NCBI GenBank assembly: GCA_913009895.1
Contig: CAJVXY010000024.1
Span: 1-47,242 of the forward strand
Direction of reading: 5' to 3'
Length of the DNA stretch: 47,242 nucleotides
Source: an uncultured Acidiferrobacteraceae bacterium
GTDB lineage: Bacteria > Pseudomonadota > Gammaproteobacteria > Acidiferrobacterales > SZUA-150
Both the position numbers and the translations under genes were made by a program. A model generated the notes under the pieces. That model did no database searches. It was not told the origin of the DNA and saw only the letters and a list, made by a program, of their open reading frames with translations. Shown in pieces: positions 1 to 7,468 of this stretch (its first letter is position 1; each line of letters starts with the position of its first letter).

Positions 1-183
1 ATCCCTGATCCTGACCATTCTGAAGACGAAGAGCGGTTTATTCTTTTGGGCCTTAGTCATGAAGTTCGGCTTTTGATGGTTTGTCATTGCTATCGAGAAG
101 CAGGTGATGTCGTTAGAATCATTTCTGCCAGAAAAGCAGATAAAGCTGAAACCAAACAATATCGAGGTTTTTATCATGCGTAA
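1..183 (+). CDS. brnT: BrnT family toxin, C-terminal part (cut by window edge)
   Basis: The reading frame is open from base 1 and gives 60 residues before a TAA stop. It contains the stretch DPDHSEDEERFILLGLS and then RIISARKA, which are typical of the C-terminal half of BrnT (DUF497) toxins. BrnT is a small RNase-fold ribonuclease of type II toxin-antitoxin systems that inhibits translation until bound by BrnA. The N-terminal part lies outside the window. The downstream gene begins inside the last codons of this one (ATG at 176), the normal coupled arrangement for brnTA. The family call is from motif recognition; activity cannot be judged from a fragment. Confidence 0.85.
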   Translation: MPDPDHSEDEERFILLGLSHEVRLLMVCHCYREAGDVVRIISARKADKAETKQYRGFYHA

Positions 184-388
184 AAATTATGATTTTTCAA
201 AATCTGTTAAAAACCCTTATGCGAAGAAGGTGAAAAAGCAAATTACTATTCGCCTTGATGAAGATACGATTGAATATTTCAAGGAAATGTCTGAAGAAAC
301 CAGCATACCCTATCAGAATCTAATCAATCTTTATCTTCGAGACTGCGCCGGTAAACACAGAAAACTAAATCTTAAATGGGCATCGTAG
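176..388 (+). CDS. brnA: BrnA family antitoxin
   Basis: A 70-residue basic protein with a ribbon-helix-helix-like C-terminal half (KKQITIRLDEDTIEYFKEMS, then a helix with IPYQNLINLYLRDC). BrnA antitoxins bind BrnT and, through their DNA-binding fold, repress their own operon. The chosen ATG at 176 lies 8 bases inside the end of brnT, giving tight translational coupling. An in-frame ATG at 104 would make a longer protein, but its extra 24 residues overlap brnT coding sequence in another frame and have no family counterpart. The pair sits just upstream of the 4.5S RNA gene. Confidence 0.82.
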   Translation: MRKNYDFSKSVKNPYAKKVKKQITIRLDEDTIEYFKEMSEETSIPYQNLINLYLRDCAGKHRKLNLKWAS

Positions 389-498
389 ACGTACCCATCG
401 CTGAATTCTGACTTTTGCTGAAATGACGGCGTGGCAGTGGTGGGGTGCTGCTACGGCAAAACCCTGCCAGAACGACTATATCCCCGGTTTTTAACTTA

Positions 499-527
499 TT
501 CGCAGTCGTTGGGCTGCATGTTACAAT
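499..527 (+). promoter_or_regulatory. Probable sigma-70 promoter of the 4.5S RNA gene
   Basis: A TTCGCA (499-504, four of six matches to TTGACA) and a TACAAT (522-527, five of six) are separated by 17 bases. The predicted start near 534 lies about 11 bases before the first paired base of the 4.5S RNA. Position and spacing support it; the -35 is weak. Confidence 0.5.
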
Positions 528-544
528 GGCTTTTTTAAGTTTAT

Positions 545-660
545 GGTGGCGAGAGTCGGTCTCTCTGGCGGCGACACGTTGTGAACCCGGTCAGGTCCGG
601 AAGGAAGCAGCCGCAGCAGCCGATTCGGGTGTCAGAGTCAGGCTGGCTTGAGCCGCCACC
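545..660 (+). ncRNA. ffs: 4.5S RNA, the bacterial signal recognition particle RNA
   Basis: This RNA binds Ffh and targets nascent membrane and secreted proteins to FtsY and the Sec translocon. The near-invariant SRP domain IV core, with the GGAAG tetraloop region and the asymmetric internal loop, is at 591-610 (TCAGGTCCGGAAGGAAGCAG). The ends pair: GGTGGC at 545-550 with GCCACC at 655-660, so the whole molecule folds into one long hairpin of about 116 nt, the usual size in gammaproteobacteria. It lies 21 bases upstream of dnaX, a neighbourhood also found in relatives. Exact 5' and 3' ends depend on processing and are set from the terminal pairing. Confidence 0.93.
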
Positions 661-681
661 TTATATTTAGCGGGATAAAGT

Positions 682-2349
682 GTGACTTACGAAGTATTGG
701 CAAGAAAATGGCGACCCGGTAACTTCCAGGATCTGGTGGGCCAGGAACACGTGGTGCGGGCACTGGTGAATGCCCTCGACAGTGATCGTATTCATCATGC
801 TTTCCTGTTTACGGGTACCCGCGGTGTTGGCAAAACGACCATTGCCAGGATTTTGTCCAAGGCGCTCAATTGTGAGCAGGGCGTGTCATCCAAACCTTGT
901 GGCACTTGTAGTGCCTGCACCGAAATCGATGAAGGCAGGTTCCTGGATTTAATTGAGGTGGATGCCGCTTCCAGGACCAAGGTCGATGATACCCGCGAGC
1001 TGCTGGACAATGTTCAATATGCGCCGTCCCGGGGTCGTTACAAGGTTTACCTGATCGATGAAGTACACATGTTGTCCGGCCATAGTTTTAATGCGCTGTT
1101 AAAAACCCTGGAAGAACCACCGCCCCATGTAAAATTTCTCCTGGCCACGACCGATCCGCAAAAATTACCGGTAACGGTGTTGTCACGTTGTTTGCAGTTT
1201 TCATTAAAACGTTTGTCCCGTGAACAAATTAGTGGCCAGCTAAAAACCATTCTTGAGTCTGAAAAAATTAAATCAGATGCCGGCTCCATTGATGCCATTG
1301 CTCGCGCCGCCGATGGCAGTATGCGCGACGGCCTGAGTTTACTGGACCAGGCGATTTCTTTTGGTGCCGGTGAGTTACTGGTCAATGATGTCACGGATAT
1401 GCTGGGTACGATTGATCCCCAGGGCGTGGATAACATGCTCGATGCATTGCAAGATCAAAATGCCGATACCTTAATGGCGGCGGTGGCGTCACTGGTACAG
1501 ATCGGTGGCGACTACAGTCAAATTATTGATGCCTTGTTGCTGCGCTTACACGAGATTGCCCTGGCCCAAACCGATAAAAAACTGGTCAGTGATAGCGCCG
1601 GTAATATGGACAAGCTCTTGAAGTTTGCCGACGAAATGCCAGCGGCCGATGTCCAGCTTTATTACCAGATTGCCTTGCATGGTAAAAGAGATTTACCCCT
1701 GGCCCCGGACCCCAGGACCGGCCTGGAAATGATGGCGCTGCGCTTGTTGACCTTTCAACCGGTTGCCGAAAGTAAGCCGGTAACGAATCAGTCTGTTCCA
1801 AAGACTGAGCCTGCGGCTGTATCTAATAAACAGCCTGCCAGTACATCTACCAGTCAGCAGCCAGCACCTGCTGTGACGGCTAGTGCCGTGACCAATACTG
1901 CATCCGAAGCGTCACCGGCAGCCGCTATTGCGCCGGAGACATCTAAAAATATTACTCAAAATATTACCATGGACTCACCGTGGACAGATATTGTCAATGC
2001 CTTGCAAATATCACCTTTGGTAAAACAGTTGTGTAGTAATGCGGCCATGCAAAAAGACAGTACGTTTGATGTATCACTGGTACTCGATCAGAGTCATGGC
2101 CAATTGTTAAATAAAGATCGCGAGCTGGAATTAAAAAAGGCAATGGAGTCGTTGTGGGGCAAAACCATTAAGCTGAAAATTGAACTAGGCAAGCCAAGCA
2201 ACGATACACCGGCGGCGACAAAGAAAAAAGAACTCGACTCAAAACAACACGCGGCGGAAACGGCCATTAACAAGGATGAAAACATACAGGCGCTCCAGGA
2301 AAGTTTTGGTGCCACCATTAAACCTGGCTCAGTCAGATCCAGGGTGTAA
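682..2349 (+). CDS. dnaX: DNA polymerase III subunit tau (and possibly gamma)
   Basis: This is the AAA+ clamp-loader subunit that opens and loads the beta sliding clamp and ties the polymerase cores and DnaB together. Visible in 555 residues: Walker A GTRGVGKTT at 45-53, zinc-binding cysteines C64, C73, C76 and C79 at the same positions as in E. coli, Walker B with LIDEVH at 124-129, and the SRC motif at 168-170. Residues about 370-430 form a Ser/Ala/Pro/Thr-rich linker, followed by a tau-type C-terminal domain. Translation starts at a GTG with a weak purine-rich site upstream. A canonical slippery heptamer A-AAA-AAG sits in frame at 2133-2139; slipping by -1 would add 10 codons and stop, giving a 496-residue product. 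The gene is 14 bases upstream of ybaB. Confidence 0.96.
   Translation: MTYEVLARKWRPGNFQDLVGQEHVVRALVNALDSDRIHHAFLFTGTRGVGKTTIARILSKALNCEQGVSSKPCGTCSACTEIDEGRFLDLIEVDAASRTKVDDTRELLDNVQYAPSRGRYKVYLIDEVHMLSGHSFNALLKTLEEPPPHVKFLLATTDPQKLPVTVLSRCLQFSLKRLSREQISGQLKTILESEKIKSDAGSIDAIARAADGSMRDGLSLLDQAISFGAGELLVNDVTDMLGTIDPQGVDNMLDALQDQNADTLMAAVASLVQIGGDYSQIIDALLLRLHEIALAQTDKKLVSDSAGNMDKLLKFADEMPAADVQLYYQIALHGKRDLPLAPDPRTGLEMMALRLLTFQPVAESKPVTNQSVPKTEPAAVSNKQPASTSTSQQPAPAVTASAVTNTASEASPAAAIAPETSKNITQNITMDSPWTDIVNALQISPLVKQLCSNAAMQKDSTFDVSLVLDQSHGQLLNKDRELELKKAMESLWGKTIKLKIELGKPSNDTPAATKKKELDSKQHAAETAINKDENIQALQESFGATIKPGSVRSRV
2133..2139 (+). other. In-frame slippery heptamer in dnaX (possible -1 frameshift site)
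   Basis: The zero frame reads TTA AAA AAG, so the heptamer is A AAA AAG, the same as the E. coli dnaX frameshift site that makes gamma. After a -1 slip the new frame ends at TAA about 30 bases on. Only a weak 5-bp pairing (AATGG 2142-2146 with CCATT 2165-2169) is visible downstream, and no clear upstream Shine-Dalgarno stimulator. The site lies inside the C-terminal tau domain rather than before it, so it may be chance. Confidence 0.3.
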
Positions 2350-2363
2350 CAGAGGGGTAAATA

Positions 2364-2684
2364 ATGAAAGGCGGAATCGGTAAAATGATGCAACAGGCGC
2401 AGAAGATGCAGGAAAATATGCAAAAGGCGCAGGAAGAACTGGCAAATATTGAAGTGACCGGCTCAGCGGGTGGCGACATGGTTTCGGTGACCATGACTTG
2501 CCGTCATGATATTCGCAAGGTACACCTTGATCCTTCGCTCATGGAAGATGACAAGGAAGTACTGGAAGACTTAATTGCGGCGGCGGTCAATGACGCGGTC
2601 AGGAAGGTAGAAAAAACCAGCCAGGAAAAAATGTCGGGACTGACGGCAGGATTTAATATCCCCGGTTTAAATTTACCTTTCTAA
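2364..2684 (+). CDS. ybaB: YbaB/EbfC family nucleoid-associated protein
   Basis: A 106-residue protein that opens with a Met/Gln/Lys-rich helix ([20 protein letters not shown]) followed by the small beta sheet that carries the conserved GDMVSVTM and the C-terminal GLNLPF. Family members form tweezer-like dimers that bind DNA and are nearly always encoded between dnaX and recR, as here. The function in the cell is still loosely defined in the family and ranges from nucleoid binding to gene regulation. A GAGGGG ribosome-binding site lies 6 bases before the ATG. The spacing of 14 bases to dnaX and 9 to recR suggests one transcript. Confidence 0.95.
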   Translation: MKGGIGKMMQQAQKMQENMQKAQEELANIEVTGSAGGDMVSVTMTCRHDIRKVHLDPSLMEDDKEVLEDLIAAAVNDAVRKVEKTSQEKMSGLTAGFNIPGLNLPF

Positions 2685-2693
2685 AAAAGTTTC

Positions 2694-3290
2694 GTGGCTG
2701 AATCACAAGCAATTGTCAGGTTAATCGAGGCCTTGAGCCATTTGCCTGGCGTTGGACCAAAGAGTGCCCGGCGCATGACGTATTTTCTGCTGGAACGTGA
2801 TCGCGAAGGCGCTCGGGATATTTCAGTTGCCATAACCGAGGCCATTGAAAAAATCGGTCATTGTCAGCAATGCAATAATTTAACCGAGTTTGACCATTGC
2901 GAAATCTGCAGCTCCAAGAGTCGCGATAACAAAAAACTATGCATTGTTGAAACACCGGCGGAATTACAGTCCATCGAACAGGCGGGTATTTTTCGCGGTT
3001 TATATTTTGTTTTAATGGGTCATCTTTCCCCCCTGGATGGCATTGGCCCGGAAGAGCTGGGCATCGATAAGCTGGAAGTGTTGCTCGACACGGGTGAAGT
3101 GACCGAGGTGGTGCTGGCGACAAACCTGACCGTCGAAGGTGAAGCCACGGCCCACTATATAAATGAGCTGGTACGCAAGAAGGGCATTCTTGCTACCCGT
3201 ATTGCCCACGGCGTACCCGTTGGTGGCGAGCTTGAATACATTGACCGCAGTACGCTCACCGAGGCTTTTACGGGCAGACGGCAAATGTGA
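2694..3290 (+). CDS. recR: Recombination mediator RecR
   Basis: RecR acts with RecO (and RecF) to load RecA on gapped single-stranded DNA. The 198 residues show an N-terminal helix-hairpin-helix (LPGVGPKSARR from residue 17), a four-cysteine zinc finger at C57, C60, C69 and C72, and a Toprim domain from about residue 80 with the family's GGELEYID segment near the end. Length matches the family. The GTG start is 9 bases after ybaB; its ribosome-binding site is weak. A hairpin (GTGCCC 3293-3298 with GGGCAC 3313-3318) follows the stop, but without a T run. Confidence 0.96.
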   Translation: MAESQAIVRLIEALSHLPGVGPKSARRMTYFLLERDREGARDISVAITEAIEKIGHCQQCNNLTEFDHCEICSSKSRDNKKLCIVETPAELQSIEQAGIFRGLYFVLMGHLSPLDGIGPEELGIDKLEVLLDTGEVTEVVLATNLTVEGEATAHYINELVRKKGILATRIAHGVPVGGELEYIDRSTLTEAFTGRRQM

Positions 3291-3359
3291 ATGTGCCCAC
3301 TGGCGTTTCAGGGGGCACTAAAAATAAAATTAACCCAAAAGCCGACTTGTAACGTTTAA

Positions 3360-3947
3360 GTGATAGATATCAACGAAACCGATGAGCAGCTTATGCTTGC
3401 CTACCAACACGGCGATGGATCGGCCTTTGATCTACTCTACCAGCGTCACAAGGCGCCGCTGTACCGGTATTTTTTGCGCCAGTCTGTTGACCAGGCCAGT
3501 GCCGAAGAGTTGTACCAGGATGTCTGGTTGAGCCTGATTCGGGCCAGTGGCCGTTACCGGGTCACCGCAAAGTTCACCACCTATCTTTATCATTTGGCCC
3601 ACAACAAACTCATTGACCATTACCGAAAAAATAAAAAATTCAGGCATAGCTATAAAATGGTCGACGACCATAATAGCGACGACGAGGTGAATAACCTGCA
3701 AGCCGGTGAGTCAGATGAGCCCGATTACCAGCTGCAAACACATCTTTTACTAGATAAATTAAAATCAATATTGCAGGATTTACCGGCGGCACAAAGAGAG
3801 GCTTTTTTATTAAAAGAAGAGGGTGGCTTAAGTGTGCAAGAAATCGCAGAGGTTTGCGGGGTAAATGCAGAAACGGCCAAGAGTCGAATTCGATACGCCG
3901 TGGCCAGGATAAAAAAAGGGCTTGTATCTGCGGGGGGTGAGGTCTGA
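3360..3947 (+). CDS. ECF-type RNA polymerase sigma factor
   Basis: A 195-residue sigma-70 family protein with only regions 2 and 4, the hallmark of extracytoplasmic-function sigma factors. Region 2 spans about residues 20-90 and includes YQDVWLSLIRASGRY and the promoter-melting segment ending in LIDHYRKNKK. Region 4 spans about 130-185 with LPAAQREAFLLKEEGGLS and the recognition helix around ETAKSRIRYAVARIKKGL. The GTG start at 3360 has no good ribosome-binding site; an ATG at 3393 is possible. AACC (3332-3335) and CGTT (3353-3356) 17 bases apart resemble an ECF promoter, which would suit self-activation and the later start, but this is only suggestive. Its stop overlaps the next gene's start (TGATG), so the two are a unit. 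Confidence 0.92.
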   Translation: MIDINETDEQLMLAYQHGDGSAFDLLYQRHKAPLYRYFLRQSVDQASAEELYQDVWLSLIRASGRYRVTAKFTTYLYHLAHNKLIDHYRKNKKFRHSYKMVDDHNSDDEVNNLQAGESDEPDYQLQTHLLLDKLKSILQDLPAAQREAFLLKEEGGLSVQEIAEVCGVNAETAKSRIRYAVARIKKGLVSAGGEV

Positions 3948-4873
3948 TGAAAAAATCCGGAAAAAACCAGGGTGGAAATAATGGGCGCAATGATAAAAAC
4001 CTGTCAGCGCTTTATGGGAAATTATCCACGGAGTTGCCCTCTAATAAAATTGATGAGGCGATCCTGTCGGCAGCGCACCAAAAATCCGCAACCGTCAAAA
4101 GAAAAAAGGTCAGCACCAGTCCTTTTTCTTCAAACTGGGTGGTGCCCCTGTCCCTGGCTGCAACAGTGGTATTAAGTGTCAGTATTGTTTTGACCATACC
4201 CGACGCTGATTTTCAAAACCCCCCTGACTCACAAATGAGACGACTCGCAACGCAATTACCAGAATCAGTTGAAGCAGAAAAAAATGGCCGAATGAACCAG
4301 GCGAAACAATTAGAACCCACAGCAGATCGTAAGCAGGCTGGTGCCCAGTCACTGGAGGTCAAAGAAGAAAAAAGAGACGCACTATCGCTCAGAAAAGAAT
4401 CAGCAAAACAAAAACCGGCCATGGCACCCGCAGAAAGGTCGATGCCTGCCAGTGTTGCACCCCTAAGGTCACTGGAAGAAGCCGATTCAGCTGCACCACT
4501 GACGAACAAGTCCGGTGTTGCACCTGCGCCTGCCCCTGCGAGTACCAGTACCAGTTCCCATGAGACTACCAGAACGCGATCAGTGGCACCGAAAAAAGCA
4601 ACACAAGTAGAAAAAATGAAAGCAAAGGCTATCGAAAAACCGGCAGCATCAAAAAAGACGTTTGCGAATATCAGTCAAGTCAAACCGGGGTTAAAAAAAC
4701 AAGCGGTTTTAGATTTGCTCGGCGAACCCTATAAAAAATCGGAAAATAGCTGGGTTTACCGGATTGCCGAAAATAACCAGGCGCAAAATTATACAATTAC
4801 TTTTGAGAATAACCTGGTGATCTCAGTTGAGATGGTGGCGCCTGCTTTAAAGCAGCCAGTACTAAAGAAGTAG
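3947..4873 (+). CDS. Single-pass membrane protein with BamE/SmpA-like C-terminus, probable anti-sigma factor
   Basis: A 308-residue protein. Residues 1-60 are hydrophilic and would be cytoplasmic, residues 64-84 form one membrane segment, and residues about 85-235 are a low-complexity Lys/Ala/Glu/Ser/Pro stretch that would span the periplasm. The end (about 240-300) resembles the SmpA/OmlA (BamE) fold: ISQVKPGLKKQAVLDLLGEP, then WVYRI and a strand with ITFENNLVISVEM. Gene order and the 1-base overlap with the ECF sigma gene suggest it is the anti-sigma factor, with the N-terminal part holding sigma and the periplasmic end sensing envelope state. No zinc-binding anti-sigma (HxxxCxxC) motif is present; the protein has no cysteine at all. 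The role is inferred, not seen. Confidence 0.72.
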   Translation: MKKSGKNQGGNNGRNDKNLSALYGKLSTELPSNKIDEAILSAAHQKSATVKRKKVSTSPFSSNWVVPLSLAATVVLSVSIVLTIPDADFQNPPDSQMRRLATQLPESVEAEKNGRMNQAKQLEPTADRKQAGAQSLEVKEEKRDALSLRKESAKQKPAMAPAERSMPASVAPLRSLEEADSAAPLTNKSGVAPAPAPASTSTSSHETTRTRSVAPKKATQVEKMKAKAIEKPAASKKTFANISQVKPGLKKQAVLDLLGEPYKKSENSWVYRIAENNQAQNYTITFENNLVISVEMVAPALKQPVLKK

Positions 4874-5209
4874 GTCCTCAATTTTGGCGGCGCAAATAAA
4901 ATCGTTAGCCGATAACCCGCCAATGGCGTGAGTGCTGTAATTTACCTGGCATTTATTGTAGCTCACCAAAAGATCGGGATGGTGGTCTTCCCGGTGTGCC
5001 AGCCAGGCAACACTGTTTACAAAAGCCATAGTCTCGTAATAATTGGCAAACTTGAACGTCCTGCTAATTTCTGTTCCTGCTTCATTGAGTAACCAGTCAT
5101 TGACCTGGGACATCATTAGCGCGGTTTCTTTTTTATCCAGTGGTTTAGCGTCGCCTTCACAGGATACACAATGTTTTTTTGACAACTCAGATGTGATTGG
5201 TTTCGACAT
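4862..5209 (-). CDS. phhB: Pterin-4a-carbinolamine dehydratase
   Basis: This enzyme dehydrates 4a-hydroxytetrahydrobiopterin, recycling the pterin cofactor of aromatic amino acid hydroxylases. The 115 residues carry the family's active-site motif as HREDHHPD (H72, H76, H77, P78) and the later strand VNYSTHAIGGLSANDF. Two cysteines near the N-terminus (C14, C17) are common in bacterial members. No phenylalanine hydroxylase gene is next to it, so the local role is unclear. It follows the cytochrome gene by 17 bases on the same strand and converges with the anti-sigma gene, overlapping its end by 12 bases. Confidence 0.92.
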   Translation of the reverse strand: MSKPITSELSKKHCVSCEGDAKPLDKKETALMMSQVNDWLLNEAGTEISRTFKFANYYETMAFVNSVAWLAHREDHHPDLLVSYNKCQVNYSTHAIGGLSANDFICAAKIEDLLL

Positions 5210-5226
5210 AATTAGCCCGCGCGTGG

Positions 5227-5550
5227 TTATTGTTGAAAGTCATAAAAATGATGGTTTAAATATTCTGTGACATCCTGTAATTGTTTGCGAGAAAAGCTTA
5301 CCCCTGTTTGTTGGCTGCAAGCCTTAACCCTGCCAACCAGCCCTTCATACGAGTGTACTTTTTTGGCCTTGCGTGTGTAGACACTGTTATTGTGACATTT
5401 CATGCAATACTTTTGGGCTAGCTTGGCACCTGTTTTGGCATCACCAAGCGTCATATTGGTATCACTGTCAGCAAGTGCAGACATGCTGGCAATGCCAAGT
5501 AAAATAGATGCAAATAAAACCAGGCCTGGTTTATTTTTCCTTGTTAACAT
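5227..5550 (-). CDS. Small periplasmic c-type cytochrome
   Basis: A 107-residue protein with a signal peptide (hydrophobic core about 9-25, likely cut after ALA at 25-27) and one haem c site CMKCH at 49-53. It would be exported by Sec and carry one covalently bound haem in the periplasm. No methionine follows the CMKCH motif, so the usual Met sixth ligand is missing; a His (for example the HH near residue 100) or an open site are the alternatives. A GGAGAA ribosome-binding site lies a few bases before the ATG. It sits between the M48 protease and the pterin dehydratase genes. The redox partner is unknown. Confidence 0.85.
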   Translation of the reverse strand: MLTRKNKPGLVLFASILLGIASMSALADSDTNMTLGDAKTGAKLAQKYCMKCHNNSVYTRKAKKVHSYEGLVGRVKACSQQTGVSFSRKQLQDVTEYLNHHFYDFQQ

Positions 5551-5594
5551 AATTTCTCCAGAATTTTTTTTATAATAATTAAAAGTTTATGGTG

Positions 5595-6836
5595 CTATTT
5601 AATGGATTGTAAATGCGCAATTCGTATGGGTGCCGGTGGATGGGAATCATAAAAAACAGAATGCAGCTTGTCAGGTGTTAAGGTTGCTGCATTTTCTTTG
5701 TACATTTTAACCAGTGCATTGACCAGGTCGTCAGCATTTGAAGTTTTGGCTGCAAATTCATCTGCCTCGAACTCATGTTTTCGGGAAAACCAGGAAGTTA
5801 ACGGGCTCAGGAAAAAAGTAAACACGGAGCCGACCAGCATAAATAAAACTAAAGCCATGTACGTTGAACTGCTGCTGGCACCGAGCCCGGTGAAAAACCA
5901 TGACTGCTGCATCAACCATCCCAGGATGTATAAACCTAACAGGCTGGTGCTGAATATATAAACCATACGTTTAATCACATGCTTGCGTTTGAAATGACCC
6001 AGTTCGTGAGCAAGTACCGCTTCCATTTCGGCATCATTGAGTGTTTCCAGCAGGGTGTCGAAGAATACGATTCTTTTATTTTTACCGAAGCCGGTAAAGT
6101 AGGCATTACCATGGGCGCTTCTTTTAGAGCCGTCCATAACAAAAATGCCGCGACTTTTAAATCCCGTACGCTTTAATAAAGACTGGATCCGGTCACGGGT
6201 ATCGCCATCTTCCAGGGGACGGAATTTATTAAATAACGGTGCAATAAAAGCCGGGTAGGCCCATAACATGAGCAAGCTAAACCCGGTCCAGAGCAGCCAG
6301 ACGTATATCCACCAGTAGGCGCCCATTTTTTCCATGATCCACAAAATTGCAGCCAACAAGGGACTGCCGATGATCAGCATTAACAGCAGGCCTTTGGCCA
6401 TGTCTGAAACAAAAGTTGCCGCTGTGGTTTTATTAAACCCGAAACGTTCTTCAAGCCTGAAGGTTTGGTATAAGGACATGGGCAGGTCAATCACACTGGA
6501 GATAATCATGATGCTCAGTATGAAAAGCGTGCCGGTAATGACTGCATCGAATTCCCACGAAACGACAAGTGTATTTAGCGCCTCAAGACCGCCGGCCAGG
6601 GTCCAGCCAAGCAGGATAGCAGCGCCGATCAGGGTTTCAATGATCCCCAGTCGTGTCTTGGCAGCTGTATAATCAGCCGCTTTCTGGTGTTCGGCCAGGG
6701 AGATATTATCCTTGAATGCTTGTGGTACGGCGGGGCGATATTTCAGTACATTCAGTATGTGTCGGCGGGCCAGCCAGATTTGTGTGGTTATCATTGCCAC
6801 AAGGAAAAAAAGAAACAAGATGGTCAAGCTATTCAT
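5595..6836 (-). CDS. M48 family membrane metalloprotease (Ste24/CAAX protease 1 type)
   Basis: A 413-residue integral membrane zinc protease. Several hydrophobic segments are visible (about 3-20, 65-82, 98-118, 148-168, 174-194, 295-312, 325-345). The zinc motif HELGH is at 277-281 and the downstream glutamate motif EFEAD is at 355-359, inside SRKHEFEADEFA. The architecture matches Ste24/HtpX-like proteases; the long N-terminal membrane part fits the Ste24 branch, which in bacteria is thought to act in membrane protein quality control. Prenylated substrates are not expected. The gene is divergent from orn with a 59-base spacer and heads the small minus-strand group protease-cytochrome-dehydratase. 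Confidence 0.92.
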   Translation of the reverse strand: MNSLTILFLFFLVAMITTQIWLARRHILNVLKYRPAVPQAFKDNISLAEHQKAADYTAAKTRLGIIETLIGAAILLGWTLAGGLEALNTLVVSWEFDAVITGTLFILSIMIISSVIDLPMSLYQTFRLEERFGFNKTTAATFVSDMAKGLLLMLIIGSPLLAAILWIMEKMGAYWWIYVWLLWTGFSLLMLWAYPAFIAPLFNKFRPLEDGDTRDRIQSLLKRTGFKSRGIFVMDGSKRSAHGNAYFTGFGKNKRIVFFDTLLETLNDAEMEAVLAHELGHFKRKHVIKRMVYIFSTSLLGLYILGWLMQQSWFFTGLGASSSSTYMALVLFMLVGSVFTFFLSPLTSWFSRKHEFEADEFAAKTSNADDLVNALVKMYKENAATLTPDKLHSVFYDSHPPAPIRIAHLQSIK

Positions 6837-6895
6837 GAGTTACAGATGTTATGATTGGCGGAGCACGTATATTATCGAATTTTTGGAGCTAAGGC

Positions 6896-7453
6896 ATGTC
6901 GCAAGATAAAAAAAATTTAATATGGATAGACCTTGAAATGACAGGGTTGTTCCCTGCAACCGATGTCATCATAGAGGTCGCAACCATTATTACCAATAGT
7001 AATCTCGAGATCCTGGAAGAAGGCCCTGTGATTGCTGTCCATCAGCCCGATACCGTGATGGCTGGTATGGATGAATGGAATACCCGCACCCATGGCAAGA
7101 ATGGACTAACGGATCGGGTCAAGGAGTCAAAAATAGACGAGGCTGAGGCCGAACGGTTAACAATCGAATTCCTGGAGAAGCACGTGCCAAAAGGGGCCTC
7201 GCCGATGTGTGGTAATAGTATTTGCCAGGACCGACGATTCCTGGCCAGGCTGATGCCGGACATGGAGGCCTATTTTCACTACCGTAACCTTGATGTCAGC
7301 TCGGTCAAAGAGCTGGCTGCGCGCTGGCGCCCGGATTTGTTACCCGGTTTCAAGAAGAAGAATACCCACAAGGCGCTGGACGACATTCATGAATCAATAG
7401 ATGAGTTGATATATTTTCGTGAACACTTTTTGAAAACAGAAAAAGAAAGTTAG
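6896..7453 (+). CDS. orn: Oligoribonuclease
   Basis: Orn is the DEDDh 3'-5' exoribonuclease that removes the last di- and oligoribonucleotides of RNA decay, including pGpG from cyclic di-GMP turnover. In 185 residues the first exonuclease motif is WIDLEMTGL with D12 and E14, the second includes [10 protein letters not shown], and the third is [14 protein letters not shown] near the end. Length is typical. The ATG follows a TTTGGAGC ribosome-binding site with good spacing. It is a single gene, divergent from the M48 protease and convergent with queG. Confidence 0.97.
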   Translation: MSQDKKNLIWIDLEMTGLFPATDVIIEVATIITNSNLEILEEGPVIAVHQPDTVMAGMDEWNTRTHGKNGLTDRVKESKIDEAEAERLTIEFLEKHVPKGASPMCGNSICQDRRFLARLMPDMEAYFHYRNLDVSSVKELAARWRPDLLPGFKKKNTHKALDDIHESIDELIYFREHFLKTEKES

Positions 7454-7468
7454 TATTATTGGCAGATG

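Noticed and set aside
104-175. Longer brnA from the ATG at 104
   Set aside because: The added residues are a shifted reading of brnT and have no family counterpart; the ATG at 176 gives the normal coupled start.
445-651. 68-residue plus-strand ORF
   Set aside because: It lies over the 4.5S RNA gene and its promoter; the conserved SRP RNA core explains the sequence.
2228-2237. A second A run in dnaX as a frameshift site
   Set aside because: The zero frame reads AAA AAA G, so it is not in the A-AAA-AAG register needed for a -1 tandem slip.
3293-3318. Hairpin after recR as a terminator
   Set aside because: GTGCCC/GGGCAC pairs well, but no T run follows on the plus strand and there is no gene to terminate on the minus strand.
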